Source of the DNA: Pedobacter sandarakinus
GTDB taxonomy: Bacteria > Bacteroidota > Bacteroidia > Sphingobacteriales > Sphingobacteriaceae
Direction of reading: 5' to 3'
Assembly: GCF_026240095.1 (NCBI RefSeq)
Contig: NZ_JAPIVG010000006.1
Location: 124,001-188,000, forward strand
DNA: 64,000 bases
Translations under genes and position numbers: made by a program
Notes under the pieces: generated by a model
Databases searched by the model: none
Seen by the model: the letters and a program-made list of their open reading frames with translations, nothing else
What the model was told of the DNA's origin: nothing
Shown here: piece by piece, positions 1-7,972 of the stretch
Layout: each line of letters begins with the position of its first letter
Numbering within the stretch: position 1 is the stretch's first letter

Positions 1-1
1 T

Positions 2-388
2 GTGGTTATAAGTAGCCTGGTAGGTAAGTTTGGCACTAAATTAAGGTCGGCCTATGCTGCATCTAAGCATGCACTTCATGGCTATTTTGATTCTTTACGT
101 TCAGAGATTGTTGATCAAAACATCCACATCACAATAGTTTGCCCAGGTTTTATCAAAACTAATGTTTCTATAAATGCTCTAGTAGGAGATGGAAGTAACC
201 AAGGCGTTATGGACAACGCACAGGAAAACGGAATGTCGGCAATGGAGTGTGCAAAGCAAATTGTAACCGCCCTTAATCAAAAAAAAGAAGAGGTTTACAT
301 CGGTGGAAAAGAAACCAAGGCAGTATGGTTAAAAAGATTTTTCCCGAGATATTTTTCTAAACGTATTAAAAATGCCCAGGTAACTTAA
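2..388 (+). CDS. SDR family oxidoreductase, C-terminal part (5' end outside window)
   Basis: This is the C-terminal 128 residues of a short-chain dehydrogenase/reductase, an NAD(P)-dependent Rossmann-fold enzyme. Visible are the catalytic Ser in VISS at the start of the fragment, the YAASK catalytic Tyr/Lys motif (fragment residues 18-22) and the following PGFIKTN segment typical of classical SDRs. The cofactor-binding TGxxxGIG region lies left of the window, so the first in-frame Met is internal and not the true start. The basic C-terminal tail resembles DHRS7-like SDRs. The substrate cannot be read from the sequence. A hairpin terminator follows. Confidence 0.9.
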   Translation: MVISSLVGKFGTKLRSAYAASKHALHGYFDSLRSEIVDQNIHITIVCPGFIKTNVSINALVGDGSNQGVMDNAQENGMSAMECAKQIVTALNQKKEEVYIGGKETKAVWLKRFFPRYFSKRIKNAQVT

Positions 389-410
389 GCCCTTAAAACG
401 ATAGAGCCAT

Positions 411-443
411 GCTTAAAAGTTAAATTACTTTTAGGCTTTTTTT
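411..443 (+). terminator. Intrinsic terminator after SDR gene
   Basis: A 10-bp stem (GCTTAAAAGT with ACTTTTAGGC, one G-T pair) encloses a 6-nt loop and is followed by seven T residues. It sits 23 bp after the SDR stop codon and ends that transcript. Confidence 0.8.
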
Positions 444-612
444 GTCTAAAATGATTCTCAATGGTTCAGCGAAACTGTTAGTTGTTTACGAGATTAATAA
501 ATTAATTTACTAATATTCAATGTGTTAAAGAAATTTATCATACTAAGAAATCCAAAGGTACTCGCACCGTCGTAAATGCAGTCAAATAACAGAAACATTA
601 AAAATAGAAATA

Positions 613-1164
613 ATGAAAAAATTAATCTTATCTGCAATTGCCGTTGTAACATTGGCATTTACATCACAAGTTTACGCACAAAAAAATCCGATGGTGGGTG
701 GTGCAGCTATGTACGCTACGAAAGACATCGTTGATAATGCGGTAAATTCTAAAGACCATACTACATTAGTTGCCGCTGTTAAAGCTGCTGGATTGGTTGA
801 AACTCTTAAAGGCGACGGGCCGTTCACCGTATTCGCGCCTACAAATGCTGCTTTCGATAAGTTACCTGCCGGAACAGTAGAAACATTGGTTAAACCAGAA
901 AACAAAGCAATGCTTACTACAATATTAACCTATCATGTTGTTGCTGGAAAAATGGGTAGTAAAGAAATTGCCGCAGCGATTAAAGCTGGTGGCGGCAAGG
1001 CTGAATTAACTACAGTTCAAGGAGGTAAATTAACTGCTTCAATGTCTGGTAAGAAATTAATTTTAACAGACGAAAAAGGTGGTATGAGTACAGTTACCAT
1101 TGCTGATGTTAATCAAAAAAATGGCGTTATCCACGTAATTGACACCGTATTAATGCCAAACTAG
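613..1164 (+). CDS. Fasciclin (FAS1) domain protein, secreted
   Basis: A 183-residue exported protein with a Sec signal peptide (about residues 1-22, ending QVYAQ) and one FAS1 domain. The FAS1 H1 box is seen as FTVFAPTNAAFDKLP (about residues 71-85), and the H2-like strand VIHVIDTVLMP closes the protein. FAS1 domains mediate cell-surface and extracellular adhesion; secreted single-domain versions are common in Bacteroidota. The gene stands alone, with a terminator upstream (411-443) and downstream (1269-1301). The start ATGAAAAAA is fixed by the signal peptide. Its ligand and physiological role are unknown. Confidence 0.92.
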   Translation: MKKLILSAIAVVTLAFTSQVYAQKNPMVGGAAMYATKDIVDNAVNSKDHTTLVAAVKAAGLVETLKGDGPFTVFAPTNAAFDKLPAGTVETLVKPENKAMLTTILTYHVVAGKMGSKEIAAAIKAGGGKAELTTVQGGKLTASMSGKKLILTDEKGGMSTVTIADVNQKNGVIHVIDTVLMPN

Positions 1165-1268
1165 TATTTAACAGATGGGCAAGCTCTAGAGAATTGGCGC
1201 AGCTTTTAAATTTTAATCCTCATTAGATTAAGAACAAGACATCAATCACGTCCCGGATGATTTCAACT

Positions 1269-1301
1269 TAACGTTTCTACTTTATTGTAGGAACGTTTTT
1301 C
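1269..1301 (+). terminator. Intrinsic terminator after fasciclin gene
   Basis: AACGTTTCTAC and GTAGGAACGTT form an 11-bp stem with one G-T wobble around a TTTATT loop, followed by T residues. It lies about 105 bp after the fasciclin stop. Confidence 0.7.
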
Positions 1302-1448
1302 GTTTAGGGATGTGGCTATCGGAAATGTCAACCATTCTTCACCTTTTGTAAAATTAACACGCAGTAGCTTATAAGTGTTTAGATTTGCAACCCAGGAAAC
1401 TTGCTACCTGTGATTTTAAAAGAGAATTATCTTTAATCAATAACTACC

Positions 1449-2234
1449 ATGCATCCCAATATTTTAAAAATTCAGGCAAACATTGCACCTTTAAGGCAGC
1501 AGATTGTCGACCATAAAGTTTATGCAGCGATAAGCGAATTGGAAGATCTACAAGTTTTTATGGAGCATCACATTTTTGCCGTCTGGGATTTTATGTCGCT
1601 ACTGAAATCCTTGCAAATTAATCTAACATGTACCACATTGCCCTGGTTTCCGGTAGGTGATGCTGTTACTCGCCAGCTCATAAATGAGATTGTTGCAGGA
1701 GAAGAAAGTGATGTAGATGCGAATGGAAATATTAAAAGTCATTTTGAACTGTATCTTGATGCCATGCAGCAATGCGGCGCTGATACAAGGCCGATTAATA
1801 ACTTCCTTATATCTTTACAAAAAGGAAGAGACTTCGATCAGGCATTCGAGTTGGCGGAAGTACCATCTGCGGCAAGAGTTTTTGTAAAATCTACTTTTGA
1901 TACCATAAATAGTGGAAAAACTTATCTCCAGGCAGCCAGTTTCACTTTCGGAAGGGAAGATTTAATCCCTAACATGTTCTACAGTATTGTTAATGATTTA
2001 AATAGTACGCAGCCTGAAAAGGTGTCTATCTTCAAATACTATTTAGAGCGTCACATTGAGGTAGATGGCGATCACCACAGTCATCTGGCTTTATCAATGA
2101 CAGAAAAGCTTTGTGAGAAAGACGAGGCGTTTTGGGTGCAAGCAGAAGAGACAACTAAAAAAGCACTACAAAACAGAATCGAACTTTGGGATGCGGCTTA
2201 TGATGAAATCATGAAAAATAAAGTGATGGCCTAG
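1449..2234 (+). CDS. DUF3050 family protein (heme-oxygenase-like fold)
   Basis: A 261-residue cytoplasmic protein that I recognise as DUF3050 from the N-terminal pattern (HxVYAAISxLEDLQVFMEHHIFAVWDFMSLLK) and the later ERHIEVDGDHHSHLA segment. Members have a predicted heme-oxygenase-like all-helical fold; the conserved His/Glu residues (EHHIFAVWDF near residue 38, DGDHHSH near residue 215) suggest a metal site, which is an inference. No signal peptide or membrane segment is seen. A cupin/JmjC gene follows 126 bp downstream on the same strand, with its own putative regulatory site between them. The reaction is unknown. Confidence 0.85.
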   Translation: MHPNILKIQANIAPLRQQIVDHKVYAAISELEDLQVFMEHHIFAVWDFMSLLKSLQINLTCTTLPWFPVGDAVTRQLINEIVAGEESDVDANGNIKSHFELYLDAMQQCGADTRPINNFLISLQKGRDFDQAFELAEVPSAARVFVKSTFDTINSGKTYLQAASFTFGREDLIPNMFYSIVNDLNSTQPEKVSIFKYYLERHIEVDGDHHSHLALSMTEKLCEKDEAFWVQAEETTKKALQNRIELWDAAYDEIMKNKVMA

Positions 2235-2272
2235 TTTCGTTATTGTTAGTTTATTGTTAATTTTAAATTACG

Positions 2273-2287
2273 TGATTTGCGTCACAT
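2273..2287. promoter_or_regulatory. Candidate CRP/FNR-family operator
   Basis: GTGA-N6-TCACA lies 74 bp before the cupin gene start, a dyad with the half-site spacing of CRP/FNR-family operators. No second copy was found in this window, so the call rests on this one site. Confidence 0.4.
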
Positions 2288-2360
2288 TTATCTCCCGCTT
2301 TCCATTTTGTAAAATAAAATTTACATTTTTGTTGTTCGGGATAAATAGCCGATTTAAAAA

Positions 2361-3242
2361 ATGAGTTTCATTCTAAAACCTGTTGATATCGTTGAGAGCA
2401 TAACTCCAGAAGATTTCAAGAAAAATTATTTGAAAACAAAACGTCCGTTGGTGATAAGAGGCTTAACAAAAGATTGGCCGGCCAGAGAAAAGTGGACGAC
2501 AGAATATTTAAAAGAAATTGGCGGAGACTTAGAGGTGCCTCTTTATGATAATTCAAAGGCAGATCCTTCTAAACCGATTAATGCTGCAACAGCGCACATG
2601 AAATTTGGCGATTACCTGGATTTGATTAAGCGTGAGCCTACCGAATTGCGTATCTTCTTCTTTAACCTCTTCAAAAAAGTGCCTAGTCTTATTAACGACA
2701 TTAAAATACCTAAGGCTTTAATGGGCGGCTTTATCGAAAGTATGCCGGCTATGTTTTTTGGGGGTTCTAACTCGGTAACTTTTTTACATTATGATATTGA
2801 TCTGCCACATATTTTCCACACGCATTTTGGCGGCAGAAAACATATAATTCTATTTGATTATAAGTGGAAAGACAGGTTATATTGTCTACCAAATGCAACC
2901 TATGCTTTAGAGGATTATAAAGTAGACAATCCAGATTTCGAGAAATTTCCCGCCTTGAAAGGTGTTGAGGGTTATGAAGTATTTCTGGAACATGGCGACA
3001 CCTTGTTTATGCCAACCGGTATGTGGCACTGGATGAAATATGTAGATGGTTCTTTTTCATTGAGTTTAAGAGCTTGGGATCAATCCATCAGTCGCAAAGT
3101 CGCCAGTGTATGGAGTTTATTTAGACATGGCGCTGTAGATAGCTTAATCAAGATGGCTTTCAAAGAAAAATATGCCCATTGGAGAGAGAAAAAAGCAGTT
3201 GTTATTGCCGAAAAAGCCATGCGAAGTGGCAGTCCGAAATAA
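2361..3242 (+). CDS. Cupin-like / JmjC-family Fe(II)-2-oxoglutarate oxygenase
   Basis: A 293-residue protein of the cupin_8/JmjC-like family. The metal triad is readable: H143-x-D145 in FLHYDID and H223 in MPTGMWHWM, with the following WMKYVDGSFSLSLRAW strand typical of the family. Such enzymes hydroxylate protein side chains or small molecules using iron and 2-oxoglutarate; the substrate is not evident here. No signal peptide is seen. It follows the DUF3050 gene, and a terminator lies 45 bp downstream. A CRP/FNR-like dyad upstream suggests it may be conditionally expressed. Confidence 0.88.
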   Translation: MSFILKPVDIVESITPEDFKKNYLKTKRPLVIRGLTKDWPAREKWTTEYLKEIGGDLEVPLYDNSKADPSKPINAATAHMKFGDYLDLIKREPTELRIFFFNLFKKVPSLINDIKIPKALMGGFIESMPAMFFGGSNSVTFLHYDIDLPHIFHTHFGGRKHIILFDYKWKDRLYCLPNATYALEDYKVDNPDFEKFPALKGVEGYEVFLEHGDTLFMPTGMWHWMKYVDGSFSLSLRAWDQSISRKVASVWSLFRHGAVDSLIKMAFKEKYAHWREKKAVVIAEKAMRSGSPK

Positions 3243-3286
3243 GAAATTATTTTAAGCAATATAATTAAGTTTTGTAAACCAATTAC

Positions 3287-3320
3287 AGCGGGGCATCGGT
3301 TACGGTAGTCCCGCTTTTTG
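3287..3320 (+). terminator. Intrinsic terminator after cupin gene
   Basis: AGCGGG and CCCGCT form a 6-bp GC-rich stem around a 17-nt partly self-complementary loop, followed by TTTTTG. Confidence 0.65.
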
Positions 3321-3574
3321 TTGGGAGATTTTTATCAGTAACCCCCAGAAGGAAACTTTTAGTATTTCTCGATGGCGGTCAGGTAGATAATTTTGATGAA
3401 TGTTAACATCAAAAGTAAATCTACGAGATCTTAAAAATTACAGCGACAAAATTGGCATGGATTATTCGCAAAGCGACATTAAAAACTAGATTGTTTACAA
3501 ACTAATACCTAATCAATCGATAACATAACAAAGTCCTTTTAATGATTTATTCGCGGCTCTTTCATAACCGATTA

Positions 3575-4033
3575 TTACAGCCATTTAAACAAATAGTCCT
3601 TGTCAAATGCAATTTCAAATCTGTCTAAAAATCCGAGGTACTCTTCTTTAAACGAAACTTTCTTGTGGTGTTGTTTTTGGTTTTGAATATAGTTGATCAC
3701 ATTGCCGAGTTGGCTGTGACTGTACGAAAAAGCGCCAAAGCCTTCTTGCCATTTAAAATTAAACCTCGAAAATTGTTTTTCATTGATGAATGTATTAGAC
3801 GCCTTTTTAATTTCTCTTACTAAATCTGAAAGATTACAAGTTGGCCGCATTCCAATTAATATGTGAATGTGATCTGGCATTCCGTTGATTGAAATCAATT
3901 TTTGGTTTTTATTTTGAATAATGCCTGCTATGTATTTATATAATTCATCTTCCCACGAAAAATCAATTAGTGGATTGCGGTTCTGGACTGCAAATACAAT
4001 TTGGATATAAATTTGCGAATAGGTATTTGCCAT
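3575..4033 (-). CDS. Y1 HUH transposase, IS200-like / REP-associated (RAYT-like)
   Basis: A 152-residue single-domain Y1 transposase. It begins MANTYSQIYIQIVFAV, carries the HUH metal motif in MPDHIHILIG (H55, H57) and the nucleophile region VINYIQNQKQHH (Y115, Q119). These enzymes nick and rejoin single-stranded DNA at hairpins. The protein appears intact: full length, all catalytic residues present. No tnpB is present, and I see no IS200-type left/right ends tightly bracketing the gene. Instead a tandem array of eight units with three hairpins each starts 98 bp upstream of its start codon. That context fits a REP-associated (RAYT) transposase better than a free insertion sequence. The array could be its substrate, which is an inference. 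Confidence 0.9.
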   Translation of the reverse strand: MANTYSQIYIQIVFAVQNRNPLIDFSWEDELYKYIAGIIQNKNQKLISINGMPDHIHILIGMRPTCNLSDLVREIKKASNTFINEKQFSRFNFKWQEGFGAFSYSHSQLGNVINYIQNQKQHHKKVSFKEEYLGFLDRFEIAFDKDYLFKWL

Positions 4034-4130
4034 ATTTTGAGCTTTAATTGTAGAATGTTTAAATATCTATCTATAACAAACTGAATATACTAAAAAAATA
4101 TATCTGCAGTATGTTTCGGTGAGATACAAA

Positions 4131-5700
4131 TTATCCCAGAGGGATAACATTTCTATAGAATTTGAATAACAAGATTCGACCCCAGCCGGGGTCGCAAAAA
4201 TCATTATCGAAAATTAAGCTATAAATGTTTGTCCTCGATGAGGTCGTAGAATGGCTTAGGTATCTAAATTAGAACAGTATGATATGACCACATTATGTTT
4301 ATAGCCGCAAAAAACAACTTCAGGGTCGACATTATCCCGGAGGGATAAAAACTTGATAAGAAAATATACGACCCCAATAGGGGTCGCTCAAATCATGATC
4401 CAAAATTTAGCTATACATGTTTGATCTCGATGAGGTCGTAGAATGGCTTAAGTATCTATATTGGAATAGATAAATTAGAACAGAATGATATGACCACATT
4501 ATGTTTATAGCCGCAAAAAACAAATTCAAGGTCAACATTATCCTGAAGGGATAAAAACTTGATAAGAAAATATACGACCCCAGCCGGGGTCGCACAAATC
4601 ATTATCCAAAATTTAGCTATAGATGTTTGACCTCGCGGAGGTCGTATAATGGCTTAGGTATCTCAAGTATAGCAGATAAATTTTAATTAGATTGCATAAT
4701 CATGTCAAGTTGATAGCTTCAATGAACTTCTTTAGACTATACATTATCCCATAGGGATAACATTTCTATAAAATTTGAATAACAAGATTCGACCCCAGCC
4801 GGGGTCGCACAAATCATTATCGAAAATTAAGCTATAAATGTTTGACCTCGATGAGGTCGTAGAATGGCCTAGGTATCTATATTGGAATAGATAAATTAGA
4901 ACAGAATGATATGACCACATTATGTTTATAGCCGCAAAAAACAACTTCAGGGTCGACATTATCCCGGAGGGATAAAAACTTGATAAGAAAATATACGACC
5001 CCAATAGGGGTCGCTCAAATCATGATCCAAAATTTAGCTATACATGTTTGATCTCGATGAGGTCGTATGATGGCCTAGGTATCCATATTGGAATAGATAA
5101 ATTAGAACGGAATGATATGATCACATTATGTTTATAGCGGCAAAAAACAGTTTCAGGGTCGACATTATCCCGGAGGGATAACATCCTTATAAAAACTTGA
5201 TAAGAAATATACGACCCCAGCCGGGGTCGCACAAATCATTATCCAAAATTTAGCTATAGATGTTTGACCTCTACGAGGTCATATAACTTAGCTATCTCAA
5301 TTGTAGTAGTAAATAGATTAGAACAGAATGTATGATCATATCATGTTTATAGCTTCTTTAGGCCATACATTATTATAGAGGGATAACATATCTATAAAAT
5401 TTAAATAACAAAGATTCGACCCCGCCGGGGTCGCATAAACATCATCCACAACTTAGCTACATAGATTAGACCTCTTTGAGGTCGTAGGTTGGCTCAGAGA
5501 GCTCAATTTTGGTAAGTAGATCAGAACAAAATTGCACTATCATATCATCTTTATAGTCACAACAAATAAAATAAGCTCAACATTATCCCAAAGGGATAAC
5601 ATCACTATAAAAAATCTGAATAACAAAGATTCGACCCCGCCGGGGTCGCACAAATCATCATCCAAAATTTGGCTATAAACATTTCGCCTCTCTGAAATCA
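4131..5700. repeat. Array of eight ~207-bp units, each with three hairpins (P1-P2-P3)
   Basis: Each unit holds P1 (TTATCCC-3-GGGATAA), P2 (CGACCCC-3/4-GGGGTCG) and P3 (GACCTC-3-GAGGTC). P1 starts: 4131, 4332, 4538, 4744, 4959, 5165, 5370, 5583. P2 starts: 4177, 4369, 4575, 4790, 4996, 5212, 5417, 5632. P3 starts: 4231, 4423, 4629, 4844, 5050, 5266, 5469, 5686 (last one decayed). The P2-P3 gap is 35-37 nt in all units, P3 to next P1 is mostly 99-100 nt, P1-P2 is 20 or 29-32 nt. P2 and P3 share the GACC(C/T)C / G(G/A)GGTC core. Sequence between hairpins is also conserved. Units 1-3 resemble units 4-6, indicating a larger duplication. Open reading frames here are products of the repeats. The neighbouring gene is the Y1 transposase at 3575-4033. 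Confidence 0.95.
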
Positions 5701-5935
5701 AATGACTACCGCAAGCTTGCTAAGTTTTATTCCTGACTATTAAATGTATATCGCTATTAGTCTACCAGGCTTTCTGATTATCCCATCCGCATAAATAGAT
5801 AAAGCACTGTTTTGCGTAATAGATAGTAATTTCAAGTGACTATAATTCTACTAAAATTCAGTATAAATCCAATGTTAAGAATCAAGCCACCCTAAATCAA
5901 GATTTGTAACTGTATAATTTATAAATTCGCATTAA
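5701..5935. other. AT-rich intergenic DNA
   Basis: Between the hairpin array and the acetyltransferase gene I see no further repeat unit, gene or strong hairpin. The start region of the acetyltransferase has a weak -7-like TAAATTCG. Confidence 0.6.
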
Positions 5936-6550
5936 ATGGAAATCGACAAACTATCTGAAAAACAAAAAATGCTTGCTGGGAAAGCATACCAAGCCGGCGA
6001 CGCAGAGCTCTCGAAAGAGCGTTTAAAAGCCAGAGAAATCATTTTTGAATTTAACAACCTTGCCCCTAAGTTTATCAAACAGCGCAAAGAATTAATAAAA
6101 CGACTATTTGGTAAAACCGAAAAGATGTTTTATATCGAACCGCCATTTAGATGTGACTATGGCTATAATATAGAAATTGGAGATAACTTCTACGCCAACT
6201 TTAACTTGGTGATATTAGACTGTGCAAAAGTAACCATCGGGAATAACGTTTTTATTGGCCCAAATGTCGCCATTTATACTGCCGGCCATCCTATACACGC
6301 CCATTTAAGAGATCAGGAATATGAATGGGCACAAGAAATTTCAATTGGAAACAGCGTATGGATTGGCGGAAATGTGGTTATCAACCCAGGAGTTAAAATA
6401 GGATCGAACGTTGTGATTGGCTCGGGAAGTGTCGTTACCAAAGATATCCCAGACGATGTTTTTGCTGCCGGAAACCCATGCAAAATCATAAGACAACTAA
6501 CTGATGTTGATAAGGAATATTATTATAAAGATTTTAAACTTGGGGAATAA
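5936..6550 (+). CDS. Maltose/galactoside-type O-acetyltransferase (left-handed beta-helix)
   Basis: A 204-residue acetyltransferase of the LacA/Maa family. The N-terminal Mac domain (MLAGKAYQAGDAELSKERL, about residues 12-30) is followed by hexapeptide repeats that build the left-handed beta-helix (IEIGDNFYANFNLVILDCAKVTIG onwards, about residues 78-185). The catalytic His lies in YTAGHPIHAHLR. The family transfers acetyl groups from acetyl-CoA to sugar hydroxyls, acting as a trimer in the cytoplasm. Full length for the family. It is convergent with the next gene, only 4 bp apart, so they are not co-transcribed. The acceptor sugar is unknown. Confidence 0.92.
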   Translation: MEIDKLSEKQKMLAGKAYQAGDAELSKERLKAREIIFEFNNLAPKFIKQRKELIKRLFGKTEKMFYIEPPFRCDYGYNIEIGDNFYANFNLVILDCAKVTIGNNVFIGPNVAIYTAGHPIHAHLRDQEYEWAQEISIGNSVWIGGNVVINPGVKIGSNVVIGSGSVVTKDIPDDVFAAGNPCKIIRQLTDVDKEYYYKDFKLGE

Positions 6551-6554
6551 GTGT

Positions 6555-6983
6555 TTAGCTCGAGTGGTCTACAATCACCTTCCATTCGTTCTTAATTTTT
6601 TTAAATAGTAGCGTAAAATATCCCTGTGGTTCGTCGGCCTCTCGCTTTAAATGCCAACTTCCTAATACAAACGCAACATCTTTATTTAGAAAATCAACCT
6701 TTTTAATGCCGAATGTTAAGATCCCCATTCCATCCTTACCTACATATGTTTTCTTATAATTATCCAGGGTCTTTTGCCATCCATAAGTTGGTCCGTTGCT
6801 ACCCACAAACAGTAGACTATCGCTTTTAATATATCCCTGCATAAATTCTTCCAAATCACCTTTATTCCAAGCTTTACGCTGGGTTTCCAACACATTTAAA
6901 ATGGCTTGTTTGTCTTGTGCAGTTTGTGCAAAGACAACTATGCTTGATAGGAAAATAAGGCATGAAAGAAATAGTTTTTTCAT
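6555..6983 (-). CDS. NTF2-like / DUF4440 (SnoaL-type) exported protein
   Basis: A 142-residue protein with an N-terminal signal peptide (MKKLFLSCLIFLSSIVVFAQ) and an NTF2-like alpha+beta cone. Seen are the opening helix QDKQAILNVLETQRKAWNKGDLEEFMQGY, the strands SLLFVGSNGPTYGWQKTLDNY, and the closing GYFTLLFKKIKNEWKVIVDHSS. I chose the internal ATG because it starts the signal peptide; nine extra codons upstream add nothing recognisable. This superfamily has varied roles (small-molecule binding, isomerases), so no reaction can be assigned. It acts in the periplasm if processed. Confidence 0.85.
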   Translation of the reverse strand: MKKLFLSCLIFLSSIVVFAQTAQDKQAILNVLETQRKAWNKGDLEEFMQGYIKSDSLLFVGSNGPTYGWQKTLDNYKKTYVGKDGMGILTFGIKKVDFLNKDVAFVLGSWHLKREADEPQGYFTLLFKKIKNEWKVIVDHSS

Positions 6984-7082
6984 TGGATGAAGATTAAACT
7001 TGATGATCAATTAAACTAAATTAAATATAATTTTATTAAACAATTGATATAATTTGTTTCTTTACAGCTTAGCTAAAAGTAT

Positions 7083-7949
7083 ATGGGCAAAAGTGTAACA
7101 TCAATTGGCGAAATTTTATGGGATGTTTTACCAACAGGAAGAAAACCTGGTGGATCGAGTATGAATGTGGCCTTACATCTTCATAAGCAGGGTCTAACCA
7201 GCAATTTTATAAGCGCAGTAGGTAATGATGAGCCAGGAACAGATTTGCTAGATTTTCTGCTGAGCCAACAATTTAGCACGTCGCTCATACAAACCAATAA
7301 CCTACCAACAAGCACTGTTGAGGTAACTCTTGATGAAAAACAGCAAGCTACTTACACTATTGTAGAATCTGTAGCATGGGATGCTATAACCTTAACGCGG
7401 GAAGCTATTGAAGCGGTAAAACAGGCCGATGCTTTGGTTTATTGCAGCCTCACTTGCAGAAATGAAATTAGCAAAAACACAATACTGGGCCTTTTGCAAG
7501 ACGCTAAACTTAAAATTTTCGACATTAATCTTCGTCCGCCTTTTTACGATATTGAAACTTTACAAGCTCTACTTGCAGCAGCTGATATTTTAAAAGTAAA
7601 CGAACATGAGATTGTTTATTTAAGAACAGAACTTAACCTCACAGGAAATAACGACGAACAGATACTGAAGCAAATCAGCAACCGATTCAACATCGAAACC
7701 ATATGCTTAACATTGGGAGAAAATGGCGCATCTGTGTTGCATGAGGGGAAGCTTTACCACCATAAAGGTTATGCGGTTAAGGTTGCAGATACCGTAGGCG
7801 CCGGAGACTCCTTTCTAGCCACCTTTATCTCAAGCTATCTGCAAGGTTTCCCAATGGATACCATTCTAGACAGAGCTTGTAAAGTTGGCGCATTTGTGGC
7901 CTCGCAGCCAGGTGCAAATCCAAGCTATGGCGATGAAGTGTTTCTTTAA
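7083..7949 (+). CDS. PfkB-family carbohydrate kinase (fructokinase-like)
   Basis: A 288-residue ribokinase/PfkB-family sugar kinase. The first PfkB signature region is visible near residues 20-45 (RKPGGSSMNVALHLHKQG) and the second, with the catalytic Asp, in DTVGAGDSFLATF near residue 240. The N-terminal SIGEILWDVLP is typical of fructokinases, which phosphorylate fructose with ATP. Length is slightly short but complete for Bacteroidota members. It stands alone between convergent genes; the exact sugar is inferred from family resemblance only. Confidence 0.88.
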   Translation: MGKSVTSIGEILWDVLPTGRKPGGSSMNVALHLHKQGLTSNFISAVGNDEPGTDLLDFLLSQQFSTSLIQTNNLPTSTVEVTLDEKQQATYTIVESVAWDAITLTREAIEAVKQADALVYCSLTCRNEISKNTILGLLQDAKLKIFDINLRPPFYDIETLQALLAAADILKVNEHEIVYLRTELNLTGNNDEQILKQISNRFNIETICLTLGENGASVLHEGKLYHHKGYAVKVADTVGAGDSFLATFISSYLQGFPMDTILDRACKVGAFVASQPGANPSYGDEVFL

Positions 7950-7972
7950 TTCTATATTTGCTATGGTCTCAG

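Noticed and set aside
3575..4033. A complete IS200/IS605 insertion sequence
   Set aside because: There is no tnpB and I see no defined left and right ends around the gene; the adjacent array fits a REP-associated transposase better.
4407..5232. Three leftward reading frames of 62-86 codons with similar proteins inside the hairpin array
   Set aside because: Their similarity comes from the DNA repeat units; starts and stops fall in hairpins, and no known domain appears.
4131..5700. CRISPR array
   Set aside because: The period is about 207 bp, the whole unit is conserved rather than short repeats with unique spacers, and no cas genes are near.
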